This document shows positions 10,539-22,794 of a stretch of 64,000 bases of DNA, in pieces; the first letter of the stretch is position 1, and every line of letters begins with the position of its first letter. The notes below the pieces were generated by a model. The model was not told the origin of the DNA and ran no database searches. It saw only the letters and a program-made list of their open reading frames with translations. The DNA is from Ottelia alismoides (taxonomy: Eukaryota; Streptophyta; Magnoliopsida; Alismatales; Hydrocharitaceae), in assembly GCA_037367405.1 (NCBI GenBank), contig JAZKJV010002611.1, positions 620,001 to 684,000 on the forward strand, read 5' to 3'. The translations under genes and the position numbers were made by a program.

Positions 10539-12473
10539 ATATCCGAAAACAATGTCGACATGCCCTCCATCGACGTTTTCAAAGGTCCAACGCCAATAGT
10601 CAAAATGAATGGGACGAATTACGAACTCTGGGCGATGCAGTTCGTTAGTCTCATGAAGTGTAACACTAAAAAGCACATTCTTACGGAAGATGAGCCGGCA
10701 GTGAAGACTGGGATTTATGCCTCATGGGAGACTGATGATTCGTATGCAGAAGTCTAGCTTTCAGGCACTTGGACGATGGAGAATGCTAATGATGTCCCTG
10801 CCGTGACATACTCGCAGATGAAAAACGAGACCAAGATCCTCCAACTTCAGCATGATGTATTTACGGTCAAGCAGTCTGTTGCATACATCCCTACGAGGGA
10901 TGTTTGAGAAGCTTTACAGTATCATTCTCCTGACGATGGCCCCTGAGTAGCAGAAGACGTTCCAGAATGCTACAATGGTGGGGGTCTTACTAGCGGCACT
11001 TGACCCGGAGTATGATGCGGCTCGCTCACAGATCCTGACAGATGCTACTATTCCTCCAATGGAGGAAGTGTATCAGCGGCTCAGCAGAATCGCAGTTCCT
11101 TCTACTGTCATTACTCCACCTCCTTCAGCGAGGGCAGCTTCCAGAGGCAGAGGTGCCTCTTCTTCTTTTCGTGGTTGTGGACCTCGTGGTTGAGGTGGTC
11201 TATTCCGTCAGCCACACACCTTTTGTCATCGCCCGGGCCATGCGGAGGATACACGTTATTCTAAGCATGGTTTTCCAGCATCAGCCTGTGTCGCCGAGCA
11301 CGTTGTGCCTACATCGACATCTACTCCAGATCAACGGTTCGATGATCTTGTCGCCAGACTACGTGACATCATGCCTCCTCCCACTACTGACTCGACAGGA
11401 GGCCACTCAGACATAGCAGCTTCAGCCTCTACCAGTACGTCAGCCTCAGCTAGTACATCGGGTAACATGTATGCCTTTACGCCATGTCATAGTTCTGATG
11501 TTTCAGAATGGATTATGGACTCCGGTGCGACACATTATCTTTGTCGAGGTAGAGATAAGTTTACATCATACAGGGAGGTTCCACCAGGGAGATCAGTAGT
11601 GATAGCGGATGTGACTCATTCACCCATCATTGGACATGGGGAGATCAGTTTGACACCCTCCATGGGACTACAGGAGGTTTTGCATGCTCCAGCTTTTTCA
11701 ATGAACGTACTTTCTATTAGTCAGGTTATAAAAGATTTGCATTGTCGGGCTATTTTTTACCCATAGTCTCTTATTTTTCAGGACATTCTAACGGGCAGGG
11801 TGATTGGTTGTGGCTATGAGCAGGATGGTCTCTATCAGTTGGTCCGCACTCCCTATGCTGGTGTCTCATCTCAATCCCGTGGAACTGCTTATCCCTTTAC
11901 TTGGCATCTGTGTTTTGGTCATCTCCCTCTTCAGAAGTTGCGACATATCTTGCCCCAGATTTCACCGAAGTCTTCTTTTCAATGTGAAGCGTGTCAGTTT
12001 TGAAAGCATCACAGATCTACTTTCCCAAGTCGTGAGTCTCGGAGCAGTCGCTCCCCTTTTGAGTTGTTGCATGTTGACATTTGGGGTCTGAGTCGTGTTC
12101 CCGATCGCCAGGGACATAGGTTTTACCTAGTCATCGTTGATGATTTCTCTAGATTTTCTTGGGTCTTTTTATTGAAAAATAAATTTGAAGCGGGGAATGT
12201 AATAAAAAATCTTATCAATGAAGTTCGGAATGTTTTACTTCTAATGTGAAGATTGTACGCACAGATAATGCCTTAGAATTTTGCGCTCGTGCTCTTTCAC
12301 ATTTCTTCTTGTCTCGTGGCATTATTCATCAAACAACTTGTGTCTACACATCTCAACAAAATAGCATTGCAGAAAGGAAACATTGTTATGTTCTTGATAT
12401 AACTCGAACTTTACTCATTCATAGTTGTGCTACTCTGTCTTTTTGGGGTAATTATGGTCAATCGTATGCCATG
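10539..12473 (+). pseudogene. Copia-3 gag, protease and first part of integrase
   Basis: The reading frame corresponds to gag of Copia-5 (VDMPSIDVFKGPTPIVKMNG) but the position of the initiator ATG is ATA at 10539-10541. A TAG at 10755-10757 replaces a conserved Trp codon, and further stops and frameshifts follow, for example near 10905, 11193, 11766 and 12003. A protease motif MDSGATHYLC is readable at about 11515, the pre-integrase and integrase pieces WHLCFGHLPLQKLRH (near 11900), LHVDIWGLSRVPD (near 12067) and VRTDNALEFC (near 12255), and the integrase Glu region IAERKH near 12368. The frame is cut at 12473 by Copia-4 and continues at 20427. Long dead. Confidence 0.9.
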
Positions 12474-12617
12474 TGTTGGTGGAAATGAGCAATCTGTTTA
12501 TTCCATAGAACCCTATGCTCTCTTGTATAGAGAGGGTCCATTGGTAAATTACATAAGAGGCTATCGGGAAAATAAAAATAGAGAAAATGATACACCGACT
12601 ACATAATATTCTCCACA
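12474..12617 (-). repeat. Copia-4 3' LTR
   Basis: 144 bp, TGTTGGTGGAAATGAGCAAT...TCTCCACA in plus orientation. It pairs with 20284-20426 and shows several substitutions, such as GTATAG for ATATAG in the core. It follows the polypurine tract on the minus strand. Confidence 0.93.
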
Positions 12618-12624
12618 CTCCCCC

Positions 12625-15250
12625 TCAAGATGGAGCATAGATATCAATCATGCTCAGCTTGAAAGAACATCTCTGGAAAGGTCCTCTGAGCAATGGCTTG
12701 GTGAAAATATCGGCAGTCTGCTCCTCTGAACTAACATGTGAAGTAGAAATCAAGCCCTTTTGGATCATATCTCTAGTGTAGTGGCAGTCTACCTCGATAT
12801 GTTTTGTTCTTTCATGAAATGCTGGATTATTGGCATAAACAAAGCAGCTTGATTATCACACTATAGCTGCATGGGTTGAGGTACATCTATATGCAAGTCT
12901 TCTAGTACAGCTCGAACCCACATCATCTCCGTGCTTGCTTGTGCCATGGCCCTATATTCAGATTTAGCATTGGATCTCGCCACAAGAGTTTGTTTCTTGT
13001 TTTTCCAAGAAATCAGAGAGCTACCACAAAAACTGTTAAACCTGAAGTAGACTTACGATCCTTAGGACACCATGCATAGTCTGCGTCTGCACAAGCCGAA
13101 ATAGATAAATGTGTGTTCTTTCTAAACAGCAATCCTGAGCCTGGAGAAGACTTTAGATACCTTATTATCATATATATAGCATCCATATGTACCTGTCTTG
13201 GCTGCTCCATAAATTGGCTCACTCGACTTACTGCAAAAGCAATATCGGGTCGAGTTATAGTGATGGAAAGAAGCTTATCCACCATATCTCTATATCTTCT
13301 CTTGTCTACCTCTTCAGTATCGTTGTCATATAATTTCATACTTGGATCCATAGGAGTGCTCGATGGTCTACATCCAACCATGCCCGTTTCAACCAGCAAA
13401 TCTGTAATATATTTCCTTTGGGTCATCACCAGACCCTATGCATTCCTGGCAAACTCCAGCCCCAGAAAATATCTTAGGGTACCAAGATCGTTCGTGACAA
13501 ACTGACGGCCCAAAAATACTTTTGCCATATCTACCCCTTGAACATTATCTCATGTAACCAGAATATCATCAACATATACCATGATGACAATCGTACCTCT
13601 AGAAGTCTTCTGAATGAACAATGAGTGATCCGCATTTGATTTTTTGAATCCATGTCGTTCAATTAAGTGGGAAACCTTCTGGAACCACGCCCTTGGTCTT
13701 TGTTTAAGGCCATATATCGCCTTGTGAAGTCTACACACCATATGAGTCTCCCCCTCAGCAGCAAACCCCGGTGGCTGATGCATGTAGACTTCTTCCTGCA
13801 AATCACCATACAAGAATGCGTTCTTGACATCAAGTTGAAATATGGACCAGTCACATAGCACAGCAACAGATAGAAGAATGCGAAGAGTAGAGTGACGAGC
13901 CACTGGATAGAATGTATCCAAATAGTCCACACCATATGTTTGAGTACAGCCTCTCGCGACTAGCCGTGCCTTGTACCGGTCAAGGCTCCCATCTGCATGG
14001 TACTTCACTGTGAATACCCATTTGCATCTAACAATAGATGCGAAAGACGTAGCGGTAACCAAGCTCCATGTAACGTGGGACTGTAAAGCATTCATTTCTT
14101 CTTCCATAGCCAACCGCCAGCAGTCAATTTTCATAGCATCCTGATAATTCCGTGGTATCTCCACAGAGGACAAAGCTGCAGCAAATCTCTCGAAGTCTCC
14201 TGTGAGACGGTGAAAGGAAACCTAGGAAGCAAAGGGATTAGACATACAAGTCTGTTTCTGCTTCCGAATAGCAATAGGGACATCAAGATCATCGTCCACT
14301 GTACTCGATGGTGCACACTCCTCCTGCAAAGAAGAATTTTGCACAGGCACACTATCTGACCCATCGTTAGTAATAATATCTGAACATACCTGAGACGTAA
14401 TGGATGCTTGACATGCCACCAGAGCAGGACCTGACCGACGTGTATAGAATTTAGGTAATGGTAGGATAGGTAGTTGTGGTGATGGTAATGGAGATGACGT
14501 CGGTGTGACGATCGGGACAGGAATGGACAAAGGTGGACTCTGGCTTGGAGGAGGAACATAGACGTCATCATTAGATGTGGAGGAAACCAACCTGTCACCT
14601 GCAGGGGAGAAGCACATAATGGACTCAAAAAATGTAACATCAACACTGACAAAATATTTCCTGTTTACAGGATCATAACAACAGTAAACCTTCTGAGTCC
14701 GAGAGTAACCCACAAAGACACACTTGACAGCTCTAAGTGAGAAAATAATTCCTTCTCTGGAAAAATAACCTAAAGAGGAATTTTCTCACCGAGCACAGAG
14801 GATGGCATACGATTGACAAGGTAGCAGGCCGTAAGGACAGCATCCCCCCAAAAAGTGATAGGTGCACAACTCTGAATAAGCAGGTTTTGAGTGATATCAA
14901 GAAGATGACGATGTTTTCTCTCTGCCACTCCATTCTGTTGAGATGTGTAAGCACATGTAGTTTAATGAATAATGCCTTTGGACGAAAAGAAATGAGAGAG
15001 AGAGCGAGTGCAGAATTACAACGCATTATCCGTACGAACATATTTGACAGAAGAGGAAAAAACATTGTGCACTTCAATGATAAGATTTCTAATAACATCT
15101 CCTGCTTCAGATTTATTCTTTTAAAGAAATACCCACGATACACGAGAGAAGTCAGAAGTCATCAACTACTACAAGATAGAACCTATGTCCCTGATGATCA
15201 GGAACACGACTCGGTCCCCAAATATCAAATATGAAACCTATTCAAAAGGG
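12625..15250 (-). pseudogene. Copia-4 integrase end, reverse transcriptase and RNase H
   Basis: Continues the 18439-19989 block after the solo LTR. Minus-strand motifs: integrase fragments before 14760, frameshifted; GYSRTQK at about 14711; a proline-rich linker; RT block 13550-14173 with [18 protein letters not shown] and YVDD ending near 13560; then, after a break at 13550, 13013-13429 with ITRPDIAFAVSRVSQFMEQ; then RNase H with ARS..ESEYRAMAQASTEMM, ending at a TGA whose complement is 12625-12627. The 5' block lies in another frame, so at least one frameshift occurred in the integrase part, and several stops are present. The copy is inactive. Confidence 0.9.
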
Positions 15251-15255
15251 GAACT

Positions 15256-18200
15256 TGTGACGCCCCTAGGATCCGGGTACTCGGCAAACCAATCCACGCA
15301 CATACATTCCACATTCGAATACTAATGACATACACATAAGCAGGAGAAATAACACAATTTACTGAAATATATAAATTTTCTTTTTTTCCATTCATGACCT
15401 GTTCATAATCACATTTCATTGATCATTCCATGTCCACAAAATATACATGTAAGCATAAATAACATGTCCACAATTATACATATTACATGCCATGTCTCTC
15501 AACAAAAATGATACAAGTAAAGAAGGATAGTAAAACTACTGACAACTATACCACAAAAAGTGTCGTGACGCTGCACAAAAAGTGGTGGTGCCTCCAACAA
15601 TCACTGCTGCGAACCTGCGGATCCACACGTAGGTACGTTATGAGCAAAGTTGCCCAATACGATTTAAACAACTACACAACAAGATATGCAGGATAAATGT
15701 GTGCAAAAGAGAAAGAAACAGGGTAATTGATCTCACAAAGAATTACATTTTTTGACTTTTATTATTTGATCTGGATATGGATACGAATAACCAAGCTTCG
15801 TGGATAGTCTGTGATCTTGGTCTAGATGAGACGTCACACTATGACTCTAAGGTAAAAGAAAACACCTTAGGGTTGGGGTGCCTCCGTAGGCATGCGGTGG
15901 GGTATAATGCATCCTAACTAAGTTCCCAACACATCCACTTAGCTCCACTTCCCAATGATACTTCCGATTCACAAATTAGATTCCAACCCGCAATTCATCG
16001 CGAGAATTCGATCCTCCTTATACACAGGAGATTCACGTCCCATCACCAACTTCATTAACCACATTTTCCCGAACTCCCCTCTTAGCGCTCCCACTCGGAA
16101 TACCGACCAATGTGGCCAACATTGGCATGTACACGAGTGTTAACTCTAAGTGACAAGCGAAACACTAGCCGACCAACCATGACTACTTGGCCCGCGCTCG
16201 AGCACTGGGCTAGAGCACGCAAGTGTCGAGGCCAACACCGTCAGATCAGCACCTCGGTGTGCCAAGCAACATGTCCCCCAACCATCGCAGCTATAGTAGC
16301 AGTTGGGATTGCGGTCAACTAGGTTTCAACCCGAGGCCCCAAGGGTGCATGCCCCTCCCTTGGAGTACTTAACTCCACCTACCCGTTCATCACATAATCT
16401 TAACCATGAAAATCTTATGGAACTATGAGGAATACAATATAAGTCCACCAAGAAGATGGGAAATATCACCACCGCAACATACAACAGGAGGTAACAAAAA
16501 GGAATCTGATTTATAAGATCTTGAATGCATAAACATGATCTTACCGTACCTGCATTGACTTAGTGGAATCTTCACAAGTATCCCCAGATATGATGTTGTG
16601 ATTAGGAGCAAACATGAATTGTAACATTTATTGGGAGCATAACCCTTTAATTTTTTTAAAAATATTTACTTTTATTAGGCTTCCAAATATTATAGATTGG
16701 AAGAAACTAGATGGAAAGGAAATGAAAGTGTTGTGAAACTTTAAGTAAGAACGTGATACTTTGGAGCAAACCATCAGTCAATACTTAGGTTGTTGAACAT
16801 GATCGGCTGCAGACAAATTATGAGACCATGAAATGATGGCAAAATAAATCAGGTTTTCAGTTTAACCGCATATCCTTTGCACAACTAAAATCATGAACTC
16901 CAAAATCTGATAAACTTTCCAAAGTAATGGAGGTTGTTTCTTTGCATATGCATAGATCCAATTAGAAGTATTAACTGAGATTAATCCATACCAACATACA
17001 TGTCAAAGTGGGGGATCTGTTAAGTGCCACAGCAAGAGATGCAAACTTCTGGTCTTTCTCTATGACCTAAACAGGGATGTTGTAGCAGAAAACACCCATG
17101 TACTAAATTAAAGCCTTACCAACCAACCAAGAGCACTAATAACAATCACCTACACATTTCGTCTCTCCCATTCACTAAGAGTCATTCTAAATATCTAAAC
17201 TTCCTCTTCCCACTTGATTTAAAAAGGCAAAGTCAAAAATGAAGTCTTTTTTTTTCATGCCAATATGTGAATAGAATCATTACATTGGCAGAAATGGATG
17301 GTCATAATTAAATTGAACTTACCACCAAGATGGTAGTTTTTTTTTGGGCAAACCCACTAGTGGTCAAAATCCATAACCAATATGAAATATGGATAGCTTA
17401 TATATCACATATGAGCCATCCACGTTGGAAAATTTTGATCTTCCTACAATCTAATATGCCTGTTCTGAAGCTTAGATAACCCAGGAGTTCCGAAATCGTG
17501 AGAGTCATAGCTCCTCCCCCCTCCTTTTTTTTCACATTCAACTTCAAAGAAATGACTAAAGTTGAAGCCTTGGCTGCTCTAACTGCTATGAGTTGATTCT
17601 GAAAGATCATATGATTAGGATCCTCCTAACAAGTGAGAGTGAATATGCCATTTCAAGGGTCTGCACAAGTAAACTCAGAACCATGTCAGTATCTTGCCAC
17701 GCATGAACAACTCCATATTCTCGCAATATAGGTAACACTTTCCCTATCACAGAGATCATTACACTATTTCTCATTTACTTACCATTACGGCAACGCCTAT
17801 GGATGCCATGAACCCAACAACTACATGCCAATGGAAAATACATCAAACAGTGCAAGGAAGAAGAGAAAGCATTAGAGGTTTTGGCATGTAGGTTCAAGAA
17901 AATCGTGTGGAGCTCGCAGCAAGAGGAAGGAGGATCGTACCTAAAGAAAACTCAAACCTCGATTTCTCCGTCGGAAAGAACGCCGCTTCGTTCGCGACGG
18001 AAACCGCACACGGGGGTGAGCCGGACCTTCTCGACACGATCTGGACTTCGGATCGTCGATCCGTGACGCTCCGGCGACCCTTGGTGAAGGAGAAGGAAGA
18101 GGAATGGCGGAATGAAGGGCTGGAGGTCGAAGGAAGAGGTGTTGGGCGATTTGGGCGAGGGGAGGGCTGGGGTTTAAGGGGAAAACCCGAATTCGGATCC

Positions 18201-18433
18201 GGGTTCGGATCCGAATAGGACCCTGACCCCTCCTCGCTAAAATGACCATAACTCGGGCTCCCGAAGTCGGATCTTAACGTTCTTGGACTCGTTGGAAAGC
18301 TATCGACGAGCCCTATGCAATGGACTCCTTACTCGAAATTTTTTACCACTGGGCGAGTACATATTTTGCAATTAAGTCCAGACTCAATCAAGATTTGCAT
18401 TTTAGTCCCTGTTCGGGTTTCGGGGGTTTCACA
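15256..18433. mobile_element. Solo LTR of a long-LTR retrotransposon (probably gypsy)
   Basis: This 3,178-bp insertion starts TGTGACGCCCC, ends GGGTTTCACA and is flanked by a perfect GAACT duplication (15251-15255, 18434-18438). No internal copy of its own ends, no primer site, no polypurine tract and no gag or pol frame is visible, so it is a single LTR left by recombination between two LTRs. The TGTGACG start and the right-hand block with CCATAACTCGGGCTCCCG resemble long LTRs of chromovirus-type gypsy elements; that family assignment is inference. Two overlapping frames on opposite strands near 17881-18249 lie in its GC-rich part and are not convincing genes. Confidence 0.85.
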
Positions 18434-18438
18434 GAACT

Positions 18439-19989
18439 ACTGTTCTGATACTGACAACTAGGGAAGCTAGCACGATGATGCTTTCCTAACTAACAGCCTT
18501 CACATCGAAACGACGAACTTGGAGAGATCTGAGGCAAAAGATGATGCATCTTTTGAAGCGGGAGGTGACCAAATCGTAGATGTCAGGTGTAAGGAGAGAC
18601 TGATCCGGCTGAGTAGAAAGAGACGCCAGCATATGAATTCCGGACGAGACGATAGAGACCATTCTGCTCAGAGCCACAACCAATCATCCTGCCTGTTAGT
18701 ATGTCTTGAAAAATAAGAGAAGATGGGTCAAATATAGCGTGGCAGTGCAAATCCTTCGTAATTTGGCTAATAGACAGTAGATTCATGGAAAACTTAGGAG
18801 CATGTAGAACATTATCTAAATGCATCGGTGACAAGGTGATCTCCCTCTGTCCAATGACGGGGGAATGAGTCTCATCGGCTATGAGCACTGAGCGTTCAGG
18901 TGGAACGTCTCTGTATGACTCTAGTCTATCTCTGTCACGGTAGAGGTGATGGGTTGCGCTGGAGTCCATAATCCAATCTGAGAGATCATGACAGGATGTA
19001 AAAGTAGAAGCACTACCTGAGGTACTGGCAGCAACAGTACTGAAAGATATTGAAGAAGCCATATATGAAGATCCGCCTGGAGAATCTGTAGATGGTGGAG
19101 GCATAATATCATGCAATCGCACCACAAGCTCCTCAAACCGGTGATCTGAAGTGGATCCCGACTGAGATGTAACATGCTCAGCTACACGTGTCGATGCTGG
19201 AAACCCATGCTTAGAATAACATGTATCCTCGGAGTGACCTGTGCGACGGCAGAAAGTACACGGTTGGCGAAAACGACCTCCTCGGCCATGAGGCCCACAT
19301 CCACGAAAGGAAGACTGGCCACCTCTCCCTCGCGACACAGCCATCACCGAAGGTGGTGGAGTAGAAGTGCTGGAAGAAACAGAGATGCAGCTAAGTCTCC
19401 GGTAAACTTCTTACATTGGAGGAATGGAAGAATCGGCATATATCTGAGAGCGGGTTGCCTCATACTCAGGACCAAGTGCTGCTAGTAGTACCCCCACCAT
19501 GGCAGCATTCCGGAAGGTCTTCTGCTGCTCAGGGATAGCCGTGAGGGGTATAGTGCTATATAGTTTCTCAAGCATCCCACGCAGGGATGTATACAAAGAG
19601 TGAAGCGGCTGCCTATTCTGCTTTATTATAAAAATGTCATGCTGGAGTTGTAACATCTTGGTCTCGTTCCGCACCTATGAACATGTGGCGGCCAATATAT
19701 CCCACATTGCCTTAGCAGTGGGCTGATGGAGGACATCATTGGCAATCTCCATTGACAACGTGCCTGATAGTCAAACATTGGCATATGAATCATCAGCCTC
19801 CCATGAGGCATAGATCCCTGTCTTCTCTGCCGGCTCTTCCTCGGTAAGTATATGCTTCTTACCGTTCGACTTCATGAGACTCATGAGTTGCATCGCCCAT
19901 AGGTCATAGTTCGTCCAATCCATCTTGACTATTGGCGCTGGACCTTTGAATGCGCCTATGGAGGGAATATCGACTTTGTTTTCTGACAT
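18439..19989 (-). pseudogene. Copia-4 gag, protease and pre-integrase
   Basis: The frame starts MSENKVDIPSIGAFKG (ATG at 19989). In the same frame stops occur near 19771 (Trp codon to TGA), about 19675 (TAG where relatives have CAG), 19411 (TAA) and about 18583 (Trp codon to TGA in PYTWHLRFGH). Readable domains: gag; zinc knuckle CTFCRRTGHSEDTC; protease region, where the catalytic DSGA reads DSSA; pre-integrase. Loss of the protease glycine and four stops show it is dead. It is separated from the rest of pol by the solo LTR. Confidence 0.9.
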
Positions 19990-20033
19990 GTCGTCGGAGA
20001 CGAAGAACTAGGTATTGTAGACGAGAAACCAGT

Positions 20034-20088
20034 GTCTACAAACTTGAGAGGATTTGAGTGCGTATGTAGACTTTATGCACTCAAATCC
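20034..20088 (-). other. Leader stem-loop with loop-complementary site, Copia-4
   Basis: Arms are 20074-20088 and 20050-20064 on the transcript strand, pairing at 14 of 15 positions; the single A.C mismatch is at the pair that is G-C in Copia-2 and -5 and A-T in Copia-3. The loop contains GTCTACA, and TGTAGAC (20034-20040) follows after 9 nt, 44 nt before the gag ATG. Confidence 0.75.
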
Positions 20089-20283
20089 ATGGAGAGATAG
20101 CGGTCGACGGAAGAAGGAGCGTCGACGTTGAAGGGATGAGGACCCGACGGTGGAGGTCCCCTACGGTGGAGGCCGCCGACGGTGAGGGAGGAGCCGACGA
20201 CAACGAGAGATGGAGGGAGGGAGAGAGGGGGGCGGTAGTGGTAGGGCTTTAGGGTTAGGGTTAGGGTTTTGGTTCTGATACCA

Positions 20284-20426
20284 TGTTGGTGGAAATGAGC
20301 AATCTGTTTATTCCGTAGAACCCTAGGCTCTCTTATATAGAGAGGGCCATGGGTAAATTACATAAGAGGTTATCGGCAAAATAAAAATAGAGAAAATGAT
20401 ACACATACTACATAATATTCTCCACA
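20284..20426 (-). repeat. Copia-4 5' LTR
   Basis: 143 bp, TGTTGGTGGAAATGAGC...TCCACA, ending at the CCATC flank of the Copia-3 integrase. Its minus-strand end abuts the primer site at 20283. Confidence 0.93.
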
Positions 20427-22647
20427 CCATCCTCTGTCTTGGGTGAGAAAGTTCCTTTGTATGTTGTCTTTCCTGATAAGGAATTGTTCTCCCTAAGCCC
20501 TCATGTTTTTGGCTCGGTCGCCTTTGTCCATCAACTCACTCTGAGGATTGACAAGCTCTCACCTCGGCTTGTCAAGTACATGTTTCTTGGGTACTCTCGT
20601 ACTCAAAAGGATTACCGATGCTATGATCCTGTGAACAAAAAATATTATGTTAGTGCCGATGTCACCTTCTTTAAGACTGTGATGTATTTTTCGCCTACAT
20701 ATGACAGAATGACTTTTTTCACTACTGATGATGACATCTATGTGCCACCTCCTCCTCTATGTCAGTCTGATAACATACCCACTCCTGTTGTGCCGCCACC
20801 ATCACCACCACCACCACCTCTACAACCACCAGTCCCACCTTTACTGAAATTTTATACCCGTCGTCTGATTCCTGCTCATGGAGGTTGTCATTCATCCACC
20901 ACGCCCCAGGTATGTCCAAGTGATATTAGTAACGATGGGACTAACAGTGCATTAGTGCAGGAGAATGACATACATATGGACACTGCTGATGATTTGGATG
21001 CACCTATTGCCTTGAGGAAGTCTAAGAGGACGTGTGCGTCCTATCCACTTGCTTCACAGGTTTCATTCCATCGCCTCATTGGTGATTTTCAGAGATTTGT
21101 TGTTGCCTTATCTACCGTGGAGATACCACGGAATTATCAGGATGCCTTGAAAGACAGCATCTGGCGGTTAGCCATGGAGGAGGAAATGGCTGCCCTGCGG
21201 TCTCGTGGCACATGGAGCTTGGTTGCAGCTCCCCCAAGAGCTTTTGTCGTCAGTTGTAAATGGGTCTTTACTGTCAAATATAATGCGGATGGCAGCCTTG
21301 ATCTCTATAAAGCAAGGCTAGTGGCACGTGGATTCACTCAGACCTATGGTGTGGATTATATGGACATCTTTTCCCCGGTTACACGTCATTCCATTCTACA
21401 TGTTCTTTTGTTCGTTGTTGTGGTACGTGATTGGCCTTTGTTCCAATTTGATATTAAAAATGCCTTTTTATTTGGAGATCTGCTGGAAGAAGTCTACATG
21501 CAGCAGACTCCATAGTTTGCTACTTTGAGGGAGTATCAGATGGTGTATAGACTTCACAAGGCCATATATGGTCTTAAACAAAGTCTGCGGGCATGGTTTT
21601 AGAAGCTTTCAGATTTAATCCAGAAGCAAGGGTTCAAAAGATCAAATGCTGACCACTCAGAAGACTAGTAGAGGTACTATTGTGATTATGGTATATGTTG
21701 ATGATATACTTGTTACGGGAGATGGCTTGCAGGGGATAAAGATGGCAAAATCATTTTTAGGCCATCAGTTTGTAACTAAGGATCTTGGTACTCTACGATA
21801 CTTTCTGGGATTGGAAATTTGCGAGGAATGCGCAGGGTCTTGTAATGACCCAAAGGAAATATATTATAGATATGCTTGTTGAGAAAGGTATGTTCGGGTG
21901 TCGACCCTCCACTACTCCCATGGATCCTAGTATGAAGATATATGGAGATGATACAGAGGAAGTTGACAAAAGAAGATAAAGAGAAATGGTGGGACAACTT
22001 CTCTATATTACTATCACTAGACCTGACATTGCTTTTGCGATATGTCGGGTGAGTCAGTTCACGGAACAACCTAGACATATGCACACAGATGATGTATATA
22101 TGATATTTAGATATCTAAAGTCGTCTCCAGGTGCAGGATTGTTGTTCAGGAAAGAAACAAATCTCTCTATCTCTGCATGTGTTGATGTAGATTATGCAGG
22201 ATGTCCTAGAGACTGAAAATCTACCTCAGGTTTTGCAGTGTTTGTTGGTTGTTCCTTAGTTTCTTGGAAAAGCAAGAAACAGACGGTGGTGGCCAGATCT
22301 AGTGCTGAATCCGAGTACAGGGCCATGGCACATGCAAGTACGGAGATGATGTGGGTTCGAGCCGTATTAGAAGATCTGCATATAGATGTACCTCTACCCA
22401 TGCAATTACAATGTGACAATCAAGCAACATTATTTATTGCTAATAATCATGCATTTCATGAAAGGACGAAGCATATTGAGGTAGACTGCCACTATACCAG
22501 GCATATGATTCAGAAGGGATTATTTCTACTTCCCATGTCAGTTCAGGAGAGTAGACTGCAGATATCTATACTACGTCGTTGTTAAGAGGGCCGTTTCAGA
22601 AATGTTCATCCAAGCTGAGCATGATTGACATCTATGCTCCATCTTGA
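20427..22647 (+). pseudogene. Copia-3 integrase end, reverse transcriptase and RNase H
   Basis: Resumes the Copia-3 frame at SSVLGEKVPLYVVFPDKELF. The frame stays open from 20439 to 21515 through GYSRTQKDYRCYDP, a proline-rich linker and the RT start (LARLVARGFTQTYGVDY type motifs, FDIKNAFLFGDLLEEVYM). A TAG at 21513 follows, then a TAG near 21600 and a short deletion near 21650 that removes residues before QKTSRGT. YVDD is readable at about 21692. A frameshift near 21820 and stops near 21977 and 22214 break the connection to RNase H (ARSSAESEYRAMAHASTEMMW near 22290). The end reads KLSMIDIYAPS before TGA at 22645-22647. Confidence 0.9.
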
Positions 22648-22654
22648 GGGGGAG

Positions 22655-22789
22655 TGTAGAGATATTTCTATAGTTTATGTACTTGTATGTTATGTTTCCA
22701 CCTTATGTAATTTACCCATAAGCTTTCTCTATATAATAGAGTCTAGGGTTCGTAGAATAAACAAGTTCTCATTTTCATTTCAATCAACA
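22655..22789 (+). repeat. Copia-3 3' LTR
   Basis: 135 bp, TGTAGAGATA...CAATCAACA, preceded by polypurine tract GAGGGGGAG and followed by the duplication GTTGT (22790-22794). It lacks about 13 bp present in the 5' LTR. Confidence 0.93.
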
Positions 22790-22794
22790 GTTGT

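Larger units (their letters stand above)
12474..20426 (-). mobile_element. Copia-4, Ty1/copia element nested in Copia-3 and split by a solo LTR
   Basis: Minus-strand order: 5' LTR 20284-20426, primer site TGGTATCAGAACC (20271-20283), leader, gag-pol in two blocks, polypurine tract (12618-12626) and 3' LTR 12474-12617. The flanks CCATG and CCATC match at four of five bases, and removing the element rejoins the NRMPSSVLGEK integrase segment of Copia-3. At 15251-15255 and 18434-18438 a perfect GAACT duplication marks the insertion of a 3,178-bp solo LTR inside the integrase region. Without that insertion and its duplication the element would be about 4.8 kb. Confidence 0.95.
10198..22789 (+). 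mobile_element. Copia-3, old Ty1/copia element split by Copia-4
   Basis: The left part is 10198-12473 and the right part 20427-22789. The outer ends carry LTRs (10198-10345 and 22655-22789) and a perfect 5-bp duplication GTTGT (10193-10197 and 22790-22794), which proves that both halves are one insertion. The primer site TGGTATCAGAGCC (10346-10358) matches initiator tRNA-Met and the polypurine tract is GAGGGGGAG (22646-22654). The LTRs differ by a deletion of about 13 bp and many substitutions, so this is older than Copia-2 and Copia-5. Copia-4 entered the integrase region, with CCATG (12469-12473) and CCATC (20427-20431) as near-duplicate flanks. Confidence 0.95.

Noticed and set aside
17881..18249. 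Overlapping open frames on both strands in the solo LTR
   Set aside because: Frames open on both strands in GC-rich LTR sequence indicate composition, not coding; no domain is seen.
20246..20275. Telomere-like TTTAGGG and TTAGGG repeats
   Set aside because: Only about three units, lying in the Copia-4 leader next to the primer site; not a telomere or an interstitial array of note.
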